NCBI RefSeq assembly: GCF_013393325.1
Contig: NZ_QJRC01000098.1
Span: 124,001 to 188,000, forward strand
From: Pseudomonas hunanensis
GTDB taxonomy: Bacteria; Pseudomonadota; Gammaproteobacteria; Pseudomonadales; Pseudomonadaceae
DNA length: 64,000 bases
Direction: 5' to 3'
Shown here: positions 50,158-58,073 of the stretch, one piece after another
Numbering within the stretch: the stretch's first letter is position 1
Layout of the letters: every line of letters begins with the position of its first letter
The notes under the pieces: generated by a model
What the model was told of the DNA's origin: nothing
Databases searched by the model: none
The model's input: only the letters and a program-made list of their open reading frames with translations
Translations under genes and position numbers: made by a program

Positions 50158-51599
50158 CCACTCCCCTGCGGCGTCGGCGTTCCCGAGAGCACACCACAGG
50201 CGCCTTCGAACGCCTTGCGCAAGGTAATGCCCTGCGGCCCGATCAGCAGTTCGTGCAAGGCAGGGTCATGGTGGCTGTCACGCACCTTGAGGATCGACAG
50301 CATGCGCCGCAGTTGCGAGTCCAGCTCGACAAAGCGCAACAGCATCAGGTTGTCGACGATGCTCGACAGATCCGGCGCGGGGGCGCTGATTTCCGAGCCG
50401 AAGATGTCGCGCATTTCCCAGGTGAGCATCACGCTGACATCGCGCGCGCGCAGCTCACCGGCCAGCGCGCGGAAAAACGCATTGAGCCGCGTCGGGTCGA
50501 TGGCCAGGCGGCTGAATGCGCCAAGGCTGTCGATCAGCACCCTCTTGCTGCCCTGCGCTGCAACACGCTCGAGCAGCCGCGCGCCGACCTGGTCCAGCAA
50601 GCCCTCGGTGGTTGGCTGCCAGCACAGCTGCAAGCTACCGCCCTGCTCCATCGCGGCAAAATCGTAACCCAGCGACGCTGCCTTGCTACGCAGGCGTTCA
50701 GGCGTTTCGTAGAAACCAAAATGCAACCCTGGCGCCTGCGGGGTGCTGGCCCCTAGAAAGGCCAGGCCCAATGACGTCTTGCCAATACCCGAAGGCCCGA
50801 TCAACAGGCTAACCGAGCCCGTGGCCAGGCCGCCGCCGAGCATTTCATCGAAGGTTGGCACACCGCTGCTGATGCGCGCCAATGTGCCGCTGCCCAGCTG
50901 GCTGGGGTGGCTGAACAACGCTTCCAGGCGTGGGTAGACGTGCATGCCTGCTTCATCGATAAGGCATTCGTGACGCCCCGAAAGTGCCGCACTGCCGCGC
51001 GTCTTGCGCAGCTGCACATGGCGCACGGCGCGGCTGCCCACCAGCTGCTCACCCAGCTCGATCACGCCATCGACCATGGTGTGCTCCGGGCTGCCCTCGT
51101 CCAGCCGGGCACTGGTCAGCAGCAGTACCGTGCAGCCGGCGAAGGCCGCATGGCCCTGCAATTCAGAGACGAACTTTTTGGTGTCCAGCGCCGTTTCCGC
51201 ACGCACCCGGGCATTGAGCACGCCGTCGACGATCAGCAGGCTGGCCTGTTGCCGAGCGATTTCCTGGCGCAGCAGCCGCACCACGGCGTCCAGCCCATCC
51301 TGCTCAAGGGTGTCGAAAGCGCTGACGAATTGGATCTGGTCGCCGACCAACGCCGGGTCGAAGAAGTCCAGGGTGGACAGGTACTGAAACAAGCGCTCAT
51401 GCGACTCACTCAACAAGGTGGCCACCAGCACCCGACCACCGCCACGCACATGGCCGCAGGCAAGCTGGTTGGCGAGGATGGTCTTGCCCGCTCCTGGCGG
51501 CCCCTGGATGATGTAGGACGCACCGGCCACCAGGCCGCCCTTGAGCAACGCGTCGAGCCCATCGATCCCCGTTACCAGCCGCCTAAGTGCCTGTGCCAT
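50154..51599 (-). CDS. KaiC-like double RecA-domain ATPase
   Basis: This 481-residue protein has two KaiC domains. Domain I has Walker A GPPGAGKT near residue 33 with catalytic glutamates in LLSESHERLF. Domain II has GPSGIGKT near residue 267 and FYETPERLRSKA. The segment DLSSIVDNLMLLRFVE lines up with the KaiC phosphosite region; Ser412-Ser413 take the place of the Ser-Thr pair. No KaiA or KaiB gene is present. The gene sits between a PAS histidine kinase and a receiver gene, with overlaps or short gaps, so the three probably form a signalling unit. Output unknown. Confidence 0.82.
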   Translation of the reverse strand: MAQALRRLVTGIDGLDALLKGGLVAGASYIIQGPPGAGKTILANQLACGHVRGGGRVLVATLLSESHERLFQYLSTLDFFDPALVGDQIQFVSAFDTLEQDGLDAVVRLLRQEIARQQASLLIVDGVLNARVRAETALDTKKFVSELQGHAAFAGCTVLLLTSARLDEGSPEHTMVDGVIELGEQLVGSRAVRHVQLRKTRGSAALSGRHECLIDEAGMHVYPRLEALFSHPSQLGSGTLARISSGVPTFDEMLGGGLATGSVSLLIGPSGIGKTSLGLAFLGASTPQAPGLHFGFYETPERLRSKAASLGYDFAAMEQGGSLQLCWQPTTEGLLDQVGARLLERVAAQGSKRVLIDSLGAFSRLAIDPTRLNAFFRALAGELRARDVSVMLTWEMRDIFGSEISAPAPDLSSIVDNLMLLRFVELDSQLRRMLSILKVRDSHHDPALHELLIGPQGITLRKAFEGACGVLSGTPTPQGSG

Positions 51600-51604
51600 G
51601 TTGT

Positions 51605-52765
51605 CTACCTGTCGAGTGGGCTATCCGTCTGCTCCTGATACATTGGCAAGTACAGTTGCATGCAAGTTCCCCGGCCAGGCTCGCTGTCGACACAAATGGC
51701 GCCGCCACTCTGCCGGGCGAAGCCATACACCTGGCTAAGCCCCAGGCCCGTGCCCTTGCCAAACGGCTTGGTGGTGAAAAATGGCTCGAAGATACGTGGC
51801 AATACCTCGGCGGGTATGCCTTCACCGCTGTCTTCCACCTTGAAACGCACAAAGTTGCCATGCAACGCTTCAACCTCGCCGGCCAGCTCGACCACATCGA
51901 CCGTCAGGCCGATCCGGCCCTGACCGGCGATGGCATCACGGGCATTGAACAACAAGTTGAGCAAGACCATTTGCAGTTGCCCGGCATCCACCTCGATCAA
52001 CGGCAGGTCCGGTTGCAGCAGCACGTTCAGCTCGATCGAGCTGGGTAGTGCATGCTCAAGCAAACCACGGGTAGCGGTCACCAGGTCTGCCGGGGCAACA
52101 CTGGCCACATCAAGCTTGCGGTGGCGGGCAAAGCTGAGCAGTTGCTGGGTCAGCTCAGTGCCGCGTTGGCCGGCATCGAGGATGTGCTGCAGCATGCGCT
52201 GGGCGCGTAGCGGGTCCTGAGTGGCCAGCGCCAGACGGGCCGAGCTGATGATGATGGTGAGCATGTTGTTGAAGTCGTGCGCCAGGCCACCGGTCAACTG
52301 GCCGAGGGCTTCAAGCTTCTGCGCCTGGAACAGCTGGGCGCGCACCGCGTCCAGCTGCAACGCCGACTCTCGGCGATCGGTTATGTCGCGGGTCACCTTG
52401 GCCAGGCCGACGATCTGGCCATTGTCATCGCGGATCACATCCAGCGCAGCCAACGCCCAGAACTGCGTACCGTCCTTGCGCACCCGCCAGCCTTCGTCCT
52501 GCGCCACGCCCTGCTCCAGCGCCTGGCGCAGCAGGCGCTCGGGGCGGCCATCAGCACAATCCTGCGGGGTGAAAAACAACGAGAAATGCTTGCCGATCAC
52601 TTCATCGGCACGGTAGCCCTTGATTCGTTGCGCGCCGGCATTCCACGACACCACATGGCCGGAGGGGTCGAGCATGTAGATGGCGTAGTCCACCACCGAC
52701 TGAACCAACTGTTCATAGCGGTGGGCAGGCATGACGGGGTGGTCGAGGCAATCAGCTGAAACCAT
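51605..52765 (-). CDS. PAS-domain sensor histidine kinase
   Basis: This soluble kinase of 386 residues has a PAS domain (YEQLVQSVVDYAIYMLDPSGHVVSWNAGAQRIKGYRADEVIGKHF), a PAC tail (LAKVTRDITDRRE), a phosphoacceptor helix with His163 in GGLAHDFNNML, and an ATP-binding domain with N box NLLFNARDA, DSGEGIP and GTGLGLSQVYGFA. No membrane segment or receiver is seen. The ATG at 52765 has a GGAG site. The KaiC-like gene starts 5 bp after its stop. It may sense a cytoplasmic signal and phosphorylate the receiver two genes downstream. Confidence 0.86.
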   Translation of the reverse strand: MVSADCLDHPVMPAHRYEQLVQSVVDYAIYMLDPSGHVVSWNAGAQRIKGYRADEVIGKHFSLFFTPQDCADGRPERLLRQALEQGVAQDEGWRVRKDGTQFWALAALDVIRDDNGQIVGLAKVTRDITDRRESALQLDAVRAQLFQAQKLEALGQLTGGLAHDFNNMLTIIISSARLALATQDPLRAQRMLQHILDAGQRGTELTQQLLSFARHRKLDVASVAPADLVTATRGLLEHALPSSIELNVLLQPDLPLIEVDAGQLQMVLLNLLFNARDAIAGQGRIGLTVDVVELAGEVEALHGNFVRFKVEDSGEGIPAEVLPRIFEPFFTTKPFGKGTGLGLSQVYGFARQSGGAICVDSEPGRGTCMQLYLPMYQEQTDSPLDR

Positions 52766-52848
52766 GCAAACTCCACTGGCACAGCAGGGGGACAGAATGA
52801 GCGTAGCCCAGCGCACCCATCAACGAGCAGCCGTGCGACGACAGGCGG

Positions 52849-53124
52849 TCAGCGTTCCGTTTCGACCAGCACCGGGCTGATGCGCCGCGGCATGGCCACT
52901 CTCAACAGCCACAGGCCGACCAGCATGATCAAGCCACCGCAGGCCAGAGCCAGAAGACGCTGCTGCTGAGTATGTTCCGCATCGAAGCCCAGCATTAACA
53001 AATAACCGCCCAGGCTGAGCAGGCTGATGTAAAGAAACGCACCCAGCACGACCACCAGGGCGAACAAGAGTCGCCAGAATAACCGTGGACGCACGATACG
53101 CTCGCCAGCTTGGCGCTGAGTCAT
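52849..53124 (-). CDS. Small two-span membrane protein
   Basis: This 91-residue protein has two predicted membrane helices (LLFALVVVLGAFLYISLLSLGGYLLML and LLALACGGLIMLVGLWLLRV) with a basic N-terminus and a polar tail. The ATG at 53124 is used; an ATG at 53157 would add eleven residues. The ribosome site is weak. It lies upstream of the kinase operon on the same strand with an 83-bp gap. Function unknown. Confidence 0.6.
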   Translation of the reverse strand: MTQRQAGERIVRPRLFWRLLFALVVVLGAFLYISLLSLGGYLLMLGFDAEHTQQQRLLALACGGLIMLVGLWLLRVAMPRRISPVLVETER

Positions 53125-53325
53125 CGCTGAACACTCTTGGATCCAATAAAGAGGCAACAGTGGCGTAATGACAGCAAGGTGTCAATTGCCCATTCGATCG
53201 CCCCTTCTTTCTGATGATCTTAGGTGCTGCAGTTGACTCAACTATAACGATGGGTTATAAAGCGCGCTTGATTGCGAAGCCCTTCTGCCTGGAAGCGAGC
53301 TGGTCGTTGCGACCCCTTCAAGCGT

Positions 53326-53410
53326 GCGAGTGTGGTGGAATTGGTATACACAGCAGACTTAAAATCTGTCGGCGTGAGCCTTGCGGGTTCGAGTCCCGCC
53401 ACTCGCACCA
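53326..53410 (+). tRNA. tRNA-Leu (UAA)
   Basis: This 85-nt class II tRNA has acceptor GCGAGTG/CACTCGC, loop CTTAAAA giving anticodon TAA, a long variable arm and T loop TTCGAGT. The CCA end is encoded. A terminator follows at 53422. Confidence 0.95.
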
Positions 53411-53421
53411 AATTTCGTTGA

Positions 53422-53446
53422 AAAGGCGCCCTTGCGGCGCCTTTTT
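53422..53446 (+). terminator. Intrinsic terminator after tRNA-Leu
   Basis: A 9-bp stem (aaaggcgcc/ggcgccttt) with a 5-nt loop is followed by five T residues. Confidence 0.85.
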
Positions 53447-53513
53447 GCTGCCTGCCAGCAATGTGTTACGCAGCTGCTAGAGTGGAGCTAGTACCCTCTA
53501 CTGGAACGCCGCC

Positions 53514-53927
53514 ATGCGCTACTCCCTGTTCGATGGTCAACGTGACATCATCATCCTCATCGCCCGCATACTGCTGATGATCCTGTTCGTCTTGTCAGGC
53601 TGGGCCAAGCTGACCGGCTTCGATGGCACGGTCGGCTACATGACCTCGCTGGGCGCCCCTGCCCCGATGCTGGCGGCAGCGATTGCCGTCATCATGGAGT
53701 TCGTCGTCGCCATCCTGCTGATCCTCGGCTTCTACACGCGGCCGCTGGCGTTTCTGTTCGCGCTGTTCGTGCTGGGCACGGCGCTGCTCGGCCACCCGTT
53801 CTGGAACATGGTCGACCCCGAACGCAGCGCCAACATGACTCAGTTTCTGAAGAACATGGCCATCATGGGCGGCTTGCTGCTGCTGGCGGTCAGCGGCCCA
53901 GGGCGCTTCTCGGTGGACGGTCGCTGA
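53514..53927 (+). CDS. DoxX-family membrane protein
   Basis: This 137-residue protein has four membrane helices and the DoxX features ILLMILFVLSGWAKLTGFDGTVGYMTSLGAP, IMEFVVAILLILGFYTRPLAFLFALFVLGTALLGHPFW and a final FSVDGR. The family is linked to thiosulfate/quinone redox and to stress protection, but its exact activity here is unknown. It stands alone; a short acidic gene lies convergent, 1 bp after its stop. Confidence 0.8.
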   Translation: MRYSLFDGQRDIIILIARILLMILFVLSGWAKLTGFDGTVGYMTSLGAPAPMLAAAIAVIMEFVVAILLILGFYTRPLAFLFALFVLGTALLGHPFWNMVDPERSANMTQFLKNMAIMGGLLLLAVSGPGRFSVDGR

Positions 53928-53928
53928 A

Positions 53929-54126
53929 TCAGTCGTCGTCGCAATCGTCGAACCAAGCTGGGTGATCGCGCTCTTCGTCATCGAGGTCATCCAGCGTTTC
54001 CTCGTCTTCCTCCACCTCATCCTCGGCGCCCTGGGCATCTGCCTCGTGCTCCACATCGTCGTAGAGAAATTCGTGGTCGAGCAGGTGATCGTGCTCGGGT
54101 TCGTGCAGGTCGTCTTCGTCGTGCAT
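53929..54126 (-). CDS. Very acidic small protein (Asp/Glu/His-rich)
   Basis: This 65-residue protein is almost half Asp and Glu, with five His in the first twenty residues and a Cys near the end (WFDDCDDD). A GGAG site lies 5 bp before the ATG at 54126. Its end meets the doxX end with a 1-bp gap. The extreme acidity may suit metal or basic-protein binding. An opposite-strand frame 53962-54159 exists but lacks a ribosome site. Confidence 0.55.
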   Translation of the reverse strand: MHDEDDLHEPEHDHLLDHEFLYDDVEHEADAQGAEDEVEEDEETLDDLDDEERDHPAWFDDCDDD

Positions 54127-54249
54127 GCTGGCTCCAAGGGTTATGGCACGCCTATATAGGCTGATCAGGATGTCGGGTCAATGCGTTGTCGCTTAATCCT
54201 GGGTTAACCGGCCAGGCGCAGCCTGCAGGCTCTCCCTTCAAACGTCTTT

Positions 54250-54274
54250 GCCCGCCTGTCATGGCGGGCTTTTT
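54250..54274 (+). terminator. Orphan intrinsic terminator 1
   Basis: A 7-bp stem (gcccgcc/ggcgggc) with a 6-nt loop is followed by TTTTT. No coding gene on this strand ends upstream within 300 bp, so it may end a small RNA. Confidence 0.75.
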
Positions 54275-54380
54275 ATGGTGAAGAAAACTTCGGCCCAGAG
54301 GATGACAGCCTCATGACCTGACCTTCACGAAATGTCGACATCCGCATGGGCACACTGATCCTGCTCCGTACGTTCTTGCA

Positions 54381-54417
54381 GCCCGCCGCATCATTGCCGC
54401 GGGCTTTTCTTTTTTTT
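54381..54417 (+). terminator. Orphan intrinsic terminator 2
   Basis: The stem gcccgc/gcgggc with a 12-nt loop is followed by a 13-nt T-rich tract. It lies 131 bp after terminator 1 with no open frame between, again pointing to a short non-coding transcript. Confidence 0.7.
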
Positions 54418-54566
54418 GACGAAGGGCTTGCGCCCCCTCCCCGCTACTGCAGTTTGCTCAAGGCAACTGCCCATCCCATGACCTGAAGCAGTTTTGCCCG
54501 GCCAGGCAAGGTCTATGCTGTTCCAGCGATAACCCAAGCTCACATCGGATAGACACGGAGGCTCTT

Positions 54567-55577
54567 ATGAAAGCTGCTGTTGTTGCACCAGGCCGTCGCG
54601 TGGACGTGGTAGAGAAAACCCTGCGCCCCCTCCAGCACGGCGAAGCGCTGCTGAAGATGCAATGCTGCGGTGTGTGCCACACCGACCTGCACGTGAAAAA
54701 TGGCGACTTCGGTGACAAGACCGGTGTAGTACTGGGCCACGAAGGCATTGGCGTAGTCCAGGAAGTTGGCCCCGGCGTCACCTCGCTCAAGCCAGGCGAC
54801 CGCGCCAGCGTTGCCTGGTTCTATCAAGGTTGCGGGCATTGCGAGTACTGCAATAGCGGCAACGAAACCCTGTGCCGCGAAGTGAAGAACTCCGGCTATA
54901 CCGTGGACGGCGGCATGGCCGAGGCGTGCATCGTCCAAGCCGACTATTCGGTCAAAGTACCCGACGGCCTCGACTCCGCTGCCGCCAGCAGCATTACCTG
55001 CGCCGGCGTCACAACCTACAAGGCGGTGAAAATCTCCAACATCCGCCCCGGGCAATGGATCGCCATCTACGGCCTCGGCGGCCTGGGCAACCTGGCCCTG
55101 CAATATGCCAAGAACGTATTCAACGCCAAAGTGATCGCCATCGACGTCAACGAAGAGCAACTGCGCTTCGCCAGCGAGATGGGCGCGGACCTGGTCGTCA
55201 ACCCACTCAACGAAGACGCCGCGAAGGTTATCCAGGCCAAGACCGGTGGCGCCCACGCTGCCGTGGTTACCGCCGTGGCCAAAGGCGCCTTCAACTCGGC
55301 CGTCGATGCCTTGCGCGCTGGCGGGCGACTGGTTGCCGTCGGGCTGCCGTCGGAATCCATGGACCTGAACATTCCCCGCCTGGTGCTGGATGGGATCGAA
55401 GTGGTGGGCTCGCTGGTAGGTACACGCCAGGACCTGCAGGAGGCGTTCCAGTTTGCCGCTGAAGGCAAAGTGGTACCCAAGGTGACCCTGCGGCCGATCG
55501 AAGATATCAACCAGATCTTTGACGAGATGCTGGAGGGCAAGATCAAAGGCCGCATGGTGATCCAGTTCGAAGGCTGA
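54567..55577 (+). CDS. adhP: Zinc-dependent alcohol dehydrogenase AdhP
   Basis: This 336-residue medium-chain dehydrogenase oxidises ethanol and other primary alcohols with NAD. The catalytic zinc ligands are Cys in CCGVCHTD near residue 37, His in LGHEGIG and Cys in ITCAGVTTYKA. The structural zinc cysteines are in GCGHCEYCNSGNETLC, and the NAD motif is GLGGLGNLA. The GGAGG site precedes the ATG at 54567. A terminator follows. Confidence 0.93.
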   Translation: MKAAVVAPGRRVDVVEKTLRPLQHGEALLKMQCCGVCHTDLHVKNGDFGDKTGVVLGHEGIGVVQEVGPGVTSLKPGDRASVAWFYQGCGHCEYCNSGNETLCREVKNSGYTVDGGMAEACIVQADYSVKVPDGLDSAAASSITCAGVTTYKAVKISNIRPGQWIAIYGLGGLGNLALQYAKNVFNAKVIAIDVNEEQLRFASEMGADLVVNPLNEDAAKVIQAKTGGAHAAVVTAVAKGAFNSAVDALRAGGRLVAVGLPSESMDLNIPRLVLDGIEVVGSLVGTRQDLQEAFQFAAEGKVVPKVTLRPIEDINQIFDEMLEGKIKGRMVIQFEG

Positions 55578-55612
55578 TAGCCTGAAGGCAGATCATTTCG
55601 AACAGACACAAG

Positions 55613-55641
55613 GCCCGTAGGTGATCATCTACGGGCTTTTT
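55613..55641 (+). terminator. Intrinsic terminator after adhP
   Basis: An 8-bp stem (gcccgtag/ctacgggc) with an 8-nt loop is followed by five T residues, 35 bp after adhP. Confidence 0.85.
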
Positions 55642-55668
55642 GCCTTCTCAGTAGTCAAGGAACAGACC

Positions 55669-55875
55669 ATGAGTTTCGATTGGCATGCCGGGCCGATTAC
55701 TCGCGCCACGCCGCTGGACAAGCATTACCGAAATACGCAGAAGGTACGTCAGTTTCTGCTCACCGAGTGCGGGGCGGCATTCAAGTTCGACCGTGCCTTC
55801 ATGGCCTGGATAAAGAGTGGCACGCCGTTAACCATGGGTGACGTGGCGGACGAATGGCTGCGAATGCATCGGTGA
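55669..55875 (+). CDS. DUF6434-type small protein
   Basis: This 68-residue protein MSFDWHAGPITRATPLDKHYRNTQKVRQFLLTECGAAFKFDRAFMAWIKSGTPLTMGDVADEWLRMHR resembles the SAP-like DUF6434 family. Members have small helical folds often linked to nucleic acid binding. The AAGGAAC site decides the ATG at 55669 over one at 55621 that lies in the adhP terminator. It stands alone. Confidence 0.68.
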   Translation: MSFDWHAGPITRATPLDKHYRNTQKVRQFLLTECGAAFKFDRAFMAWIKSGTPLTMGDVADEWLRMHR

Positions 55876-55985
55876 GCGCCAGCTTCGGGCTTCAGCAGGC
55901 AGCGGTGCGCTGCCCCACTATCGGAATCGGCAGCCGCTTCTTTCAGTATCTTGTCCAACGATTCAACCATGCTGGAATAATCCAT
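55749..55985 (-). CDS. Possible short gene or truncated gene remnant
   Basis: An ATG at 55985 with a GGAG site opens the sequence MDYSSMVESLDKILKEAAADSDSG, which looks like a genuine N-terminal helix. After about residue 26 the frame turns Cys/His/Arg-rich, the typical look of an antisense frame, and runs opposite to the DUF6434 gene. It may be a gene start that lost its body through rearrangement, or chance. Confidence 0.25.
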   Translation of the reverse strand: MDYSSMVESLDKILKEAAADSDSGAAHRCLLKPEAGAHRCIRSHSSATSPMVNGVPLFIQAMKARSNLNAAPHSVSRN

Positions 55986-56148
55986 TCCCTGACTCCGTCG
56001 TTGGTGAGTTACGATCAACGATAGCTTGCAAACGTTTCAGAAATGCTGGCGGAAATGCCTCGGTACAAAAGCAAGCTCATCTCTGGTGCTGACCAATAAT
56101 CGTGGCACGAGGTTCAAAGAAAACCGCTTAGCTTTTCAAGGGATGCAC

Positions 56149-56385
56149 ATGACGATTCGCAGCCTCGCCAAAAATCTCCCACCTGACCCAGGCAATCCAG
56201 GCTGGGTGCTTGGATGGGGCGTGCTACGCGACCGGCATCCATGGCATTTTGTCGACGTGTTTGCCGATCAGCACACTGCCGAGGTTGAAGCAGAGCGACA
56301 CGGTGCTGGCTACGTGGTCGAGTATGGGTCACACCGGCTTGGGTCGAATGAATTCATCTGCGGGGCAAGCCTACCTGAGGGCTAG
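56149..56385 (+). CDS. Hypothetical 78-residue protein
   Basis: This short protein MTIRSLAKNLPPDPGNPGWVLGWGVLRDRHPWHFVDVFADQHTAEVEAERHGAGYVVEYGSHRLGSNEFICG is rich in aromatic residues and has a predicted beta fold. The AAGGG site lies 6 bp before the ATG at 56149. GC content of the flank (55876-56148) is lower than that of the neighbours. No family recognised. Confidence 0.5.
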   Translation: MTIRSLAKNLPPDPGNPGWVLGWGVLRDRHPWHFVDVFADQHTAEVEAERHGAGYVVEYGSHRLGSNEFICGASLPEG

Positions 56386-56588
56386 CCGGTCAACCTGTTA
56401 CAGGTCAGGGCCAAACTCCATCTAAAGAAAAACCTGCCGAAGCAGGCTTATCGAAGATTCATCGCTTGCTCAACTGCCGGGCCTGGCCCAAGCCTCTTTG
56501 AACCCACTCAAAGAAACCTCTCCATCGGTTTGACCTATGCGCATTCGCGCTTTGCCGCCCGACAACAGCGCTTTTTCGAAGCACAAAG

Positions 56589-56617
56589 AAAAACCCCGCA
56601 GACGTTAATCTGCGGGG
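56589..56617 (-). terminator. Intrinsic terminator after tRNA-Cys
   Basis: A 9-bp stem (ccccgcaga/tctgcgggg) with a 6-nt loop is preceded by AAAAA, which gives the T tract on the minus strand. Confidence 0.85.
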
Positions 56618-56628
56618 CTTTCGAATGG

Positions 56629-56702
56629 TGGAGGCCGAGGTCGGAATCGAACCGGCGTAGACGGATTTGCAATCCGGAGCATAACCACTTTGCTACTCGG
56701 CC
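56629..56702 (-). tRNA. tRNA-Cys (GCA)
   Basis: This 74-nt tRNA has acceptor GGCCGAG/CTCGGCC, anticodon stem CGGAT/ATCCG with loop TTGCAA around GCA, T loop TTCGATT and an encoded CCA. It is read leftward and ends in a terminator. Confidence 0.95.
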
Positions 56703-56856
56703 TCAAAGGTCGGATCTAGCTGCTTGCGCCTTGCTATCTCCTTGAAACGCTGAACCTTTTTCAAGGTTTGCTGCGTTTCGATGGGCGCCATTATGTCTTC
56801 ATTCCTTTAACCTTGCAACCCCCTGAACGAAAAAAAATTTCAACGGGTTCAAGGTG

Positions 56857-57876
56857 TTAGCGCAGGCGGCCGAGTTTACTCCACAAGCCCACCAGCGTGT
56901 TCTCCACGGTGCCGCTGGCGGCCATGCCAATTCGCTCCTGCAAGCTCTTGCGCTCGGCATAATGCAGGTGGAACAGGTTGGCGTTGCGCGCACGCTCGCT
57001 CAGGTACTCGTCGCTGGTCTGCAATTCGTCTACCAGCTTGCGGTTGAGTGCCGCCACGCCCAGCCAGACTTCGCCGGTGGCCACTTCGTCGATGTGCAAC
57101 TGCGGTCGATAGCGGGCGACGAAGTCCTTGAACAGCTGGTGAGTGATATCCAGGTCTTCCTGGAACTTCTCCCGGCCCTTCTCGGTGTTTTCACCAAACA
57201 CGGTCAAGGTGCGCTTGTACTCGCCAGCGGTCAGCACCTCAAAGTCGATGTCGTGCTTCTTCAGCAGGCGGTTGACGTTGGGCAGTTGCGCCACCACGCC
57301 GATCGAACCGAGCACGGCGAATGGCGCGCTGACGATCTTCTCGCCGATGCAGGCCATCATGTAACCGCCGCTGGCGGCCACCTTGTCGATGCACACGGTC
57401 AGCGGTATGCCCGCCTGACGAATACGCGCCAGCTGCGATGCAGCCAGGCCGTAGCTATGCACCAGGCCGCCGCCGCTTTCCAGGCGTAGCACCACTTCGT
57501 CCCGCGGGGTGGCGAGGGTCAACAGCGCGGTGATTTCGTTGCGCAGGCTTTCAGTGGCCGAGGCCTTGATGTCGCCATCGAAGTCCAACACGAAAACCCG
57601 GCCCTTGTCCTCGGCCTTGCCCTTCTTCTGCTGTTTTTCCGCCTTGGCCTGTTGCTTGCGCAGGGCCTTGAGCTGGGCCTTGTCGAGCAGCCCGGACTCC
57701 AGCCGCTCGCGCAAATCCTTGTAGAACTCGTTCAGGCGGGTGACCTGCAATTGCCCACCTGGTTTGCGCCGCCCTTTGCCACGCAGCCCGGCGATGGCCG
57801 ACAGCACCACGAGGATGGCGATGACCAGGGTGGCGGTTTTAGCGAGAAAGCTTGCGTATTCGGCAAGAAACTCCAC
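56857..57876 (-). CDS. sohB: Inner-membrane S49 protease SohB
   Basis: This 339-residue protein starts at a GTG (57876) with a strong AAGGAG site. It begins with VEFLAEYASFLAKTATLVIAILVVLSAIAG, the membrane anchor typical of SohB. A charged linker with Lys/Gln repeats follows, then the S49 protease domain with catalytic Ser in KVAASGGYMMACIG and Lys in LTAGEYKRTLTVFGEN. It is a signal-peptide-peptidase-type protease in the inner membrane. Confidence 0.9.
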   Translation of the reverse strand: MEFLAEYASFLAKTATLVIAILVVLSAIAGLRGKGRRKPGGQLQVTRLNEFYKDLRERLESGLLDKAQLKALRKQQAKAEKQQKKGKAEDKGRVFVLDFDGDIKASATESLRNEITALLTLATPRDEVVLRLESGGGLVHSYGLAASQLARIRQAGIPLTVCIDKVAASGGYMMACIGEKIVSAPFAVLGSIGVVAQLPNVNRLLKKHDIDFEVLTAGEYKRTLTVFGENTEKGREKFQEDLDITHQLFKDFVARYRPQLHIDEVATGEVWLGVAALNRKLVDELQTSDEYLSERARNANLFHLHYAERKSLQERIGMAASGTVENTLVGLWSKLGRLR

Positions 57877-58073
57877 GTTGACTCCTTGAATGCCTGCGCC
57901 AATGCGGCGCGTAACTGTTGCAAGCATACCGTTGCGTCTGTAGTGCTGCCAGCCGGTGTAAACGCTGGCAACATCTTTCAAACAACCTTTTCAAACGCTT
58001 GTATGTTTTTTCGTTGACAGCCTGAGTGCCGCATCCTAACCTCGCAGCAACCTCCAACAGGCCGGAACCTTTC

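Noticed and set aside
53962..54159. Plus-strand hydrophobic frame opposite the acidic protein
   Set aside because: No ribosome site; its hydrophobicity merely mirrors the GAx/GTC-rich codons of the acidic frame.
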